In this document: piece by piece, positions 45,519 through 51,339 of the stretch
Layout: each line of letters begins with the position of its first letter
Numbering within the stretch: position 1 is the first letter of the stretch
Origin: Alphaproteobacteria bacterium
GTDB taxonomy: Bacteria > Pseudomonadota > Alphaproteobacteria > Rhizobiales > JAKIUO01
Reading direction: 5' to 3'
NCBI GenBank assembly: GCA_024279115.1
Contig: JAJRRW010000141.1
Span: forward strand, 1-51,339
Length of the DNA: 51,339 bases
Translations under genes and position numbers: made by a program
Notes under the pieces: model-generated
The model's database searches: none
What the model was told of the DNA's origin: nothing
Seen by the model: the letters and a program-made list of their open reading frames with translations, nothing else

Positions 45519-47324
45519 GTGGCGGTCAAAGCCCGAAAACGTGCTGGAAAAACAGCCAATAGAAAAGGTGGGAGCAACCGCTCAATCGGTCCCCTCAAAT
45601 CTTTAAAACCGTATTTGTTACGTCACAAGCCGATGGTCATCGGGGCGCTGATCGCCCTTGTTGTCGCCGCTTTTGCAACATTGGCTGTGCCCATCGGGGT
45701 GCGGCGCATGATTGATGCCGGATTTTCCGCGTCTCATTCGCAAACCATCAATACCTATTTTATGGCCATGTTTGCAGTCGGTCTTGTGCTCGCTCTGGCC
45801 AGCGCGGTGCGCTTTTATTTTGTCAGTTGGCTGGGAGAGCGAATCGTTGCTGATCTGCGCACCGATGTGTTCAAGCGCCTCGCCACCCTAAGCCCCTCTT
45901 TTTACGATGTGACCCATTCCGGGGAGGTGATGTCCCGCCTCACCGCAGATACCACACAGATTAAAAGTGCCGTGGGAAGTTCAGCATCGCAAGCCCTGCG
46001 AAATTTGATCATGACCATCGGGGCCATCATCATGATGTTTGTCACCAGTCCCAAACTGGCAGGTCTGGTGATATTGGCGATCCCGCTGATCGTTGTGCCA
46101 CTGGTGGGCCTTGGGCGTTCTGTGCGGTCATTATCGCGCACGGCGCAAGATACTCTGGCCGTCTCTTCCTCGGTGGCAGCTGAAAACCTGTCGTCTATTC
46201 GCACGATGCAGGCCAACAGTTTTGAAAAATCGGTAACAAGAAGATTTTCCGACGCCGTCGATAAAAGTTTTGAAGCGGCCAGGGTGCGTATGAAAGCACG
46301 TGCCGGCCTGACCGCTATTGCCATCTTTTTGGTGTTTGCCAGCATTATCGGCATTTTGTGGTATGGCGCCCAGGATGTTCTGGCGGGCACTATGAGCGGC
46401 GGCACGCTTGGCCAATTCGTGCTCTACTCGGCGATTGCCGCTGGATCGCTTGGCGGTTTGAGCGAGGTTTGGGGGGAAGTGCAAGAGACGGCGGGAGCAG
46501 CGGAGCGTCTGGCAGAGATTTTAAAGACCAGCTCTGACGTCAAAGATCCGCAAAATCCAGAACGCTTTAAAAAAGACAAAACGGGGCATATTTCCTTTAA
46601 AGAGGTGCAGTTTGCCTATCCGACCCGCGCCGATACAAAGGCACTTGACGGGGTGTCGTTCGACGTCAAGCCTGGCGAAACGGTGGCCATTGTCGGATCT
46701 TCGGGGTCAGGAAAAAGTACGGTGTTCAACCTGATCTTGCGGTTTTATGATGCTGACAAAGGCTCGGTGTCCATTGATGGATGCAAGGTTGATGCGGTCA
46801 CTTTAAGTGATTTGCGGGCGCGCATTGCGCTGGTTCCCCAAGATATTGCCCTGTTCGCCGATACGGTGGCCGCCAATATTGCCTATGGCACGGACGGGGC
46901 CACCAGAGAAGAGATCGTAAAGGCTGCCAAAGCCGCCTACGCTCATGACTTTATCAGCGAACTTGATCGCGGCTATGACACGCCGCTTGGCGAACATGGG
47001 GCAACCTTGTCTGGAGGCCAGCGCCAGCGCATAGCTATCGCGCGCGCGGTCTTGCGCGACGCGCCTATTTTATTGCTGGATGAAGCAACAAGCGCCCTTG
47101 ATACGGCGAGCGAGCGAGAAGTTCAGACGGCGCTGGAGGCCTTGAAAGAGGGGCGGACCACGCTGATAATCGCCCATCGTTTGTCGACGGTACAAGATGC
47201 TGACCGGATTCTGGTGATTGACAAGGGGCATGTCAGTGAGGAGGGGACGCACTCGAGCCTTATTGATCGTGGTGGTCTTTACAAGGAACTGGCTGATCTC
47301 CAACTTGCAGGGTCACCAGCATAG
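45519..47324 (+). CDS. ABC exporter with fused membrane and ATPase domains (MsbA-like)
   Basis: A 601-residue half-transporter. The N-terminal membrane domain has about six spans, beginning MVIGALIALVVAAFATLAVPIGVRRMI. The ATPase has Walker A IVGSSGSGKST, signature LSGGQRQRIAIARAVL, Walker B ILLLDEATSALD and the switch IAHRLSTV. The start is GTG, preceded by TGAGGATAGA. It works as a dimer. Substrate may be a lipid or other hydrophobic molecule, as in MsbA relatives, but is not determined by the sequence. The N-terminus carries a basic cytoplasmic stretch (KARKRAGKTANRKGG). Confidence 0.92.
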   Translation: MAVKARKRAGKTANRKGGSNRSIGPLKSLKPYLLRHKPMVIGALIALVVAAFATLAVPIGVRRMIDAGFSASHSQTINTYFMAMFAVGLVLALASAVRFYFVSWLGERIVADLRTDVFKRLATLSPSFYDVTHSGEVMSRLTADTTQIKSAVGSSASQALRNLIMTIGAIIMMFVTSPKLAGLVILAIPLIVVPLVGLGRSVRSLSRTAQDTLAVSSSVAAENLSSIRTMQANSFEKSVTRRFSDAVDKSFEAARVRMKARAGLTAIAIFLVFASIIGILWYGAQDVLAGTMSGGTLGQFVLYSAIAAGSLGGLSEVWGEVQETAGAAERLAEILKTSSDVKDPQNPERFKKDKTGHISFKEVQFAYPTRADTKALDGVSFDVKPGETVAIVGSSGSGKSTVFNLILRFYDADKGSVSIDGCKVDAVTLSDLRARIALVPQDIALFADTVAANIAYGTDGATREEIVKAAKAAYAHDFISELDRGYDTPLGEHGATLSGGQRQRIAIARAVLRDAPILLLDEATSALDTASEREVQTALEALKEGRTTLIIAHRLSTVQDADRILVIDKGHVSEEGTHSSLIDRGGLYKELADLQLAGSPA

Positions 47325-47421
47325 GCGGGTCTGGCAACGGATCACGAATTGTTTATTGGTCAATAATTGGGGTTGAAAGCTAAGCTGGTGCATCGTTTTC
47401 AACACAAGGTGTTTGATCGTC

Positions 47422-47982
47422 ATGCGTATGTCAGGCCGCTTTTTTCTGCTCTCTATCTTTTTTGTGACGTCGCTTTCAGCGCCAACGCTCGCCACAAACA
47501 TTCCTGCAAACATGTCTCAAACAGCCCCCGAATGGGAAATATCGGAATGGATCAATTCCAAAGGCTTCAAGCTGTCGGAGCTGAGGGGCAAGGTGGTTGT
47601 GATCGATTTCTTCCAGCTCTGGTGTCCTGGGTGCAATAGCTTTTCCATTCCTCTTATGCACAAGTGGGAACAAAAATATGCGGACCAGGCGAAAGCTGGA
47701 GATATCCAATTTGTGAGTATTCACACGGTTTTTGAGGGCCATAGCTATCAAAACCCGGCGCGCCTCAAAAAATATCTGAAAGAAAAACAAATTGAGCACC
47801 CAGTGGGGGTAGATCAACAACAAAAGGGCCACTATGTGCCCGTGACGATGCGCCGGTTCAATACCAAAGGGACGCCAGAGATTGCCATTATCGACAAGCA
47901 GGGCCGTATCCGTTTTCAGCGCTTTGGGTCATTTGATGTACCAGCCTCCGAACAATTGATTGATCAATTGCTGAGCGAATAG
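47422..47982 (+). CDS. TlpA-like thioredoxin-fold protein, exported
   Basis: The precursor of about 186 residues has a signal peptide (GRFFLLSIFFVTSLSAPTLAT) and a thioredoxin-like domain with LRGKVVVIDFFQLWCPGCNSFSIPLM, active site C68-P-G-C71. A cis-proline segment, TKGTPEIAIIDKQGRIRF, follows. It fits the TlpA/redoxin group of periplasmic disulfide reductants. The TTG in the track at 47413 is less likely than the ATG at 47422. It converges on the OmpA-like gene. Confidence 0.88.
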   Translation: MRMSGRFFLLSIFFVTSLSAPTLATNIPANMSQTAPEWEISEWINSKGFKLSELRGKVVVIDFFQLWCPGCNSFSIPLMHKWEQKYADQAKAGDIQFVSIHTVFEGHSYQNPARLKKYLKEKQIEHPVGVDQQQKGHYVPVTMRRFNTKGTPEIAIIDKQGRIRFQRFGSFDVPASEQLIDQLLSE

Positions 47983-47991
47983 GGGGGCTTT

Positions 47992-49026
47992 TTATTGATT
48001 GGTCAATTTAAGCTCGATACGCCGGTTGCGGCGATGAATTTCTGGATCGTCGCCCAGCGCGAGAGGCCGAAATTCCGCGAAGCCAGCGGCCATCAGTCTT
48101 GATGGTTTCACCCCTTGCGAGGTGAAGTAGCGTACCACCGACAGGGCTCTTGCCGATGAAAGTTCCCAGTTGCTTGGGAATTGAGGGGTTTGAATGGGGG
48201 TCGCATCAGTATGACCGTCAACGCGCAAAATCCAGTTGATCTCCTCGGGGATCTCGCCTTCCAGAGAAACAAGTGCCTGCGCAAATTGATTGAGCTGGAT
48301 AGCTGCCAGCGGATTGAGTTCTGCGGAACCCGCCGAAAACAGCACTTCTGACTGGAATACGAACCGATCACCCACCACACGAATATCGTCGCGATCGCCC
48401 AACACCTGCCGCAAGCGTCCAAAAAATTCTGAGCGATAGCGCGACAATTCCTGAACCTTGCGGGCCAGCGCAATATTCAGACGTTTACCCAGATCGGCGA
48501 TCCGCGTTTTGTTTTTGTTTTCTCGTGCCTGAGCCGCATCAAGGGAGGCGTTGATCGCCGCCAACTGTCGCCGCAGGGCAGCCATTTGATGATTGAGCAA
48601 TTCGACTTTTGCGAGGGCGCCTGTGCTGATTTTCTTTTGATCTTCAAGAGAGCTGGAAAGGCCAGACACTTTGGCATTGGCGCTTTTCGATCGGCCGCTT
48701 TCAATGCCAATGAGACCTTGCAAGCGTGATTTTTCCCCGTCTGAAGCTGACAGCGACGCTGAGAGAGAGGCGATATTGTCTTCCAGTTTTTGTTGTTTGG
48801 TTTGCTCAAGGGACAAGAGTTCAGTGAGCTGGGTGATTTGCCGGGTCAGGCGTTGCAGGGCGGTGTCCTTGCCGCTGACTTCTTGCGAAACGAAGAAATT
48901 GGTCAGCATGAAAACCGACAGCAGGAATGTCATGACCAGCAACAAGGTGGCCATTGCATCGACAAAGCCGGGCCAGTAATCGGCACTATTATTCGAACGG
49001 CGATTTGATCGCGCATGGGAAGGCAT
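47992..49026 (-). CDS. OmpA/MotB-like peptidoglycan-binding protein
   Basis: A 344-residue protein with one N-terminal membrane span (FVDAMATLLLVMTFLLSVFML) preceded by a short basic tail, a long coiled coil (LTRQITQLTELLSLEQTKQQKLEDNIASLSASL) and a C-terminal OmpA domain with LRVDGHTDATPI and SSARALSVVRYFTSQGV, ending GDDPEIHRRNRRIELKL. The layout matches MotB-like stator partners. The DAMATLLLVMTFLLS stretch has the aspartate expected of a proton path. It is coupled to a MotA/TolQ-like gene three bases upstream, so the two likely form an ion-driven membrane motor of unknown task. Confidence 0.88.
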   Translation of the reverse strand: MPSHARSNRRSNNSADYWPGFVDAMATLLLVMTFLLSVFMLTNFFVSQEVSGKDTALQRLTRQITQLTELLSLEQTKQQKLEDNIASLSASLSASDGEKSRLQGLIGIESGRSKSANAKVSGLSSSLEDQKKISTGALAKVELLNHQMAALRRQLAAINASLDAAQARENKNKTRIADLGKRLNIALARKVQELSRYRSEFFGRLRQVLGDRDDIRVVGDRFVFQSEVLFSAGSAELNPLAAIQLNQFAQALVSLEGEIPEEINWILRVDGHTDATPIQTPQFPSNWELSSARALSVVRYFTSQGVKPSRLMAAGFAEFRPLALGDDPEIHRRNRRIELKLTNQ

Positions 49027-49029
49027 GAT

Positions 49030-50046
49030 CTATCTCCTGAAAGGTCCAGGTGGCTGACCACTAATGGTTTTGAGAGCCGAGGCAATGTCTGATTGTTGAT
49101 TGGCCTGCTCGTCCATCCATTCGCGAACCACTTGTTGTTCGGCGCGCATTTGCTTTACCAGCCCGTCAATACCGTTGGCCAGCTCTCGTACACCGCCGTC
49201 TGCGCCTCTGGCACCGCCGCCTTGTTGCAGGTTTTGAGTGAGCAAGGCGATGCTGCGTTGTAATTCTTGCACGGCATAACCGATGTGAGACGCTTCGGAA
49301 CCAGAACCCGTATCAGATTCGCCAAGCGTCGTGATGGTGGCTAACCAGTCTTCAAGTTCGTTATAAAAACGGTTTTGGGCATGGGAGGCCTGAAGATCAA
49401 GAAAACCCAGGATCAACGAGCCGGCGAGGCCGAACAAAGAGGAGCTAAAAGCGGTGCCCATTCCCGATAGCGGCGCTTTGAGGCCCGAAATCAAATCTTC
49501 CAGTCCACTTAGATTATCCCCGCCAGTTGGTAGCGAACCAATGGTCTTGCCAACTGAATTAATGGTTTCGAGCAGCCCCCAGAAGGTGCCAAGCAGTCCC
49601 AAGAAGACCAACAGGCCGATCAAATAGCGTGAGGTGTCGCGCGCTTCGTCAAGCCGAGAGCCGACAGAATCCAGAATGGAGCGCATGGAGCCTGTCGTAA
49701 GGGCGATCGAGCCGGGGCGGTCGCCGAGCAGTTTGACCATGGGCGACAACAGCACCGGTGGTTTTCGTTGGGACTTGGTAATATCAGACAGGCGAAAATG
49801 ATTGACCCAGTTTATTTCTGGATAAAGCCGGATGATTTGCCGAAAGGAATAGATCATACCAAACAGCAAAACACCGCCAATCAGACCATTGAGGCCTGGA
49901 TTGGCCATAAAAGCCCGAAATATTTGTGAATAGAGAAGCAGGCCGAGAAATCCACAGGCCATCAGGAACAGGAACATCCAGCGCAGAAATACAGACGGTT
50001 TGGTCAGTGAATTCTGATAGTGCATTTCAACCATCTTTTCACACAT
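49030..50046 (-). CDS. MotA/TolQ/ExbB-like membrane protein
   Basis: A 338-residue inner-membrane protein with spans FLRWMFLFLMACGFLGLLLYS, LNGLIGGVLLFGMIY, YLIGLLVFLGLLGTFWGLLETI and GMGTAFSSSLFGLAGSLILGFL. The last two include the MotA/TolQ hallmark GLLGTFWGL and the GMGTAFSSSLFGLAGSL segment. A C-terminal cytoplasmic tail follows. The start may be ATG 50046 or an internal Met a few codons on. With the OmpA-like gene it makes a conserved two-gene unit in alphaproteobacteria. No flagellar genes are near. Confidence 0.87.
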   Translation of the reverse strand: MCEKMVEMHYQNSLTKPSVFLRWMFLFLMACGFLGLLLYSQIFRAFMANPGLNGLIGGVLLFGMIYSFRQIIRLYPEINWVNHFRLSDITKSQRKPPVLLSPMVKLLGDRPGSIALTTGSMRSILDSVGSRLDEARDTSRYLIGLLVFLGLLGTFWGLLETINSVGKTIGSLPTGGDNLSGLEDLISGLKAPLSGMGTAFSSSLFGLAGSLILGFLDLQASHAQNRFYNELEDWLATITTLGESDTGSGSEASHIGYAVQELQRSIALLTQNLQQGGGARGADGGVRELANGIDGLVKQMRAEQQVVREWMDEQANQQSDIASALKTISGQPPGPFRR

Positions 50047-50186
50047 CCCCCCAAAGGATTTTATTTATAAGGACCCAGATATTATCGATCCCGTTATGTC
50101 AGCCCAACCTACCGTAAACGGATATTGTGGCAGGATAAATGCAAATCTATTGCAAATTGGCGGCTTTTGCCAGACCAAACCACGAG

Positions 50187-50978
50187 CTATTGGCCAGGGC
50201 TGATGGTTTTTTGCAGTTCGTGCTGGATGGGAGCGGTGCCAGCGACGATGCTACCCTTGACGAGCATATCATGCCCGCCCTCGGCATCAGAGACCAGCCC
50301 ACCGGCTTCGCGCACCAGTACAATTCCGGCGGCCATATCCCACGCCTGAATGCCGCGCTCCCAATATCCATCGAAACGCCCGGCAGCCACCCAGGCCAGA
50401 TCAATAGCAGCCGATCCGGTGCGTCTGATGCCAACAACCGTTTGCATAACGTCGCGGCATTCTTGAATAAACACCTCTTTGCCGGATTTCCCGCGATGAG
50501 GAATACCGGTTACAACGACGGCATCTTCAAGTTTTTCGCGTCCCGCCACCCGGATCCGCCGATCATTGAGAAAAGCCCCGGAGCCTTTTTCCGCAGTATA
50601 CATTTCATCCATCACGGGATTGTAGATCAATCCGGCCACCAGCTTGCCATCGCGTTCAAGGGCAATTGATATGGCAAATTGCGGGATGCCGTGCAAATAA
50701 TTGGTGGTGCCGTCCAGCGGATCGACGATCCAGCGATGGGTTTTGTCCGAGCCCTCGACAATACCGCGCTCTTCCATCAGGAAATTATAGTGGGGGCGGG
50801 CGTGAGACAGTTCTTCATAAATGATTTTTTCGGCGCGATGGTCGGCGCGCGAGACAAAATCTGCGGGGCCCTTGGTGGCCACCTGCAAATGTTCGACTTC
50901 TCCAAAGTCACGTGACAGGGCGCGCCCGGCTTTGCGTGCGGCCTTGGTCATGACATTCATAAGCGCCGATGCTGGCAT
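50187..50978 (-). CDS. Inositol monophosphatase family protein (SuhB-like)
   Basis: A 263-residue magnesium-dependent phosphatase. Metal-binding motifs are all present: FLMEERG, WIVDPLDGTTNYLHG and the C-terminal WERGIQAWDMAAGIVLVREAGG. It matches alphaproteobacterial SuhB-type proteins in length. The substrate could be inositol monophosphate or another sugar phosphate; SuhB also has non-enzymatic roles in E. coli. It stands alone on the minus strand. Confidence 0.94.
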   Translation of the reverse strand: MPASALMNVMTKAARKAGRALSRDFGEVEHLQVATKGPADFVSRADHRAEKIIYEELSHARPHYNFLMEERGIVEGSDKTHRWIVDPLDGTTNYLHGIPQFAISIALERDGKLVAGLIYNPVMDEMYTAEKGSGAFLNDRRIRVAGREKLEDAVVVTGIPHRGKSGKEVFIQECRDVMQTVVGIRRTGSAAIDLAWVAAGRFDGYWERGIQAWDMAAGIVLVREAGGLVSDAEGGHDMLVKGSIVAGTAPIQHELQKTISPGQ

Positions 50979-51023
50979 ATCTGTCCCCGGTTCTGATCTT
51001 GTAGCGATGTTTCAAAATAGTGC

Positions 51024-51127
51024 TCCCTGGACAAGCAAAGCGCCGATCCGGGGCCCAGGAGCAAAACGGGACAATCTCACAAGAAGATCCCGTCCAATGC
51101 ACCAGGTCCCGGGGCAGGTCCGGGAAG
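51024..51127. repeat. GC-rich palindromic repeat, partial match to the 6634-6720 element
   Basis: ccaggtcccggggcaggtccgggaagc near 51102-51127 closely resembles the right arm and flank of the repeat at 6697 (ccctggatcccggggcaagcccgggaagc). Upstream, gctccctgg and ccaggagc form a separate hairpin. The element fills the gap between the phosphatase gene and panC. Confidence 0.6.
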
Positions 51128-51147
51128 CTAAAGAGTTTTTCTGCTTC

Positions 51148-51339
51148 CTAGCCTATAATGGCGATATTGTCGATAAGCCTTGTGTGCCCAAGCATGGCAG
51201 CGATCAATAGTCGCGCCGGTTTGCCGTGCCATTGCTCCATCGGGGCGAGCGTATCGGCATCTCGCAACTCAAAATAATCCAGTTTAAAGCCTTTTTCGGC
51301 GAGCAAGCTCGAAGATTGTAGCGCGGCTTTATCCATGGA
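51148..51339 (-). CDS. panC: Pantoate--beta-alanine ligase, C-terminal end (cut by the right edge)
   Basis: Only the last 63 or so residues are visible, including [16 protein letters not shown] and [21 protein letters not shown], which is the conserved C-terminal end of PanC. The enzyme joins pantoate and beta-alanine in coenzyme A synthesis. The gene runs in from beyond the window, so the Met at 51336 is internal. Confidence 0.9.
   Translation of the reverse strand, partial: SMDKAALQSSSLLAEKGFKLDYFELRDADTLAPMEQWHGKPARLLIAAMLGHTRLIDNIAIIG

Noticed and set aside
47992-50046. Zorya-type defence system
   Set aside because: Only ZorAB-like motor genes are present; no ZorC, ZorD or ZorE neighbours, and adjacent genes are housekeeping.

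Overview
The window looks like a chromosomal segment of a denitrifying alphaproteobacterium, most likely Hyphomicrobiales-like. This rests on gene content and order: carB-greA, an NDUFA12-type complex I subunit, the aroQ/accB/accC/aat/DUF2155 group, a DsbA-M48 pair and a type I (Tat-exported) nitrous oxide reductase. The GC content is moderate, about half by eye. I see no insertion sequence, prophage or CRISPR array.

Region 1 (1-8000) is a molybdenum/tungsten cofactor and formate-dehydrogenase accessory block: moaA (cut by the left edge), fdhD, mobA, mobB, then DUF3306 and DUF3305 on the minus strand, a divergent multi-cluster ferredoxin with an HdrA-like signature, and a minus-strand pair made of a DUF6494 protein and a biotin/lipoate-ligase-like protein. 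The formate dehydrogenase subunits themselves are not in the window.

Region 2 (8077-17735) is a tungsten island. It holds a TupB-TupC-(DUF1244)-TupA tungstate ABC importer, two consecutive but different moeA molybdotransferase genes, a minus-strand MoaD-like gene with an unknown 97-residue partner, and then a plus-strand operon for a three-subunit tungsten aldehyde oxidoreductase: a ferredoxin with four cluster motifs, the tungstopterin large subunit, and an FAD/NAD oxidoreductase. This matches the AorABC architecture known from Aromatoleum. Metal import, metal insertion, a sulfur carrier and the enzyme therefore sit side by side.

Region 3 (18218-27179) is a complete nosRZDFYLX cluster for nitrous oxide respiration, preceded by a perfect FNR/DNR-type box (TTGAT-N4-ATCAA).

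Region 4 (27389-51339) is mostly housekeeping: tRNA-Lys(CTT), purB, an MMPL/RND-type exporter, carB, greA, rpmE, sfsA, an aminotransferase, an M48-TPR protease, a DsbA-like lipoprotein, DUF2155, aat, accC, accB, aroQ, NDUFA12, an MsbA-like ABC exporter, a TlpA-like thioredoxin, an OmpA/MotB-like plus MotA/TolQ-like pair, an inositol-monophosphatase-family gene and the end of panC.

A recurring oddity is that tupC, moeA1 and nosF each lose their conserved reading frame at a short T or A run, and the expected protein continues in the next frame after adding one base. The nosR start shows a weaker version of the same pattern. Homopolymer undercalling in the assembly is the simplest explanation, but real lesions are not excluded.
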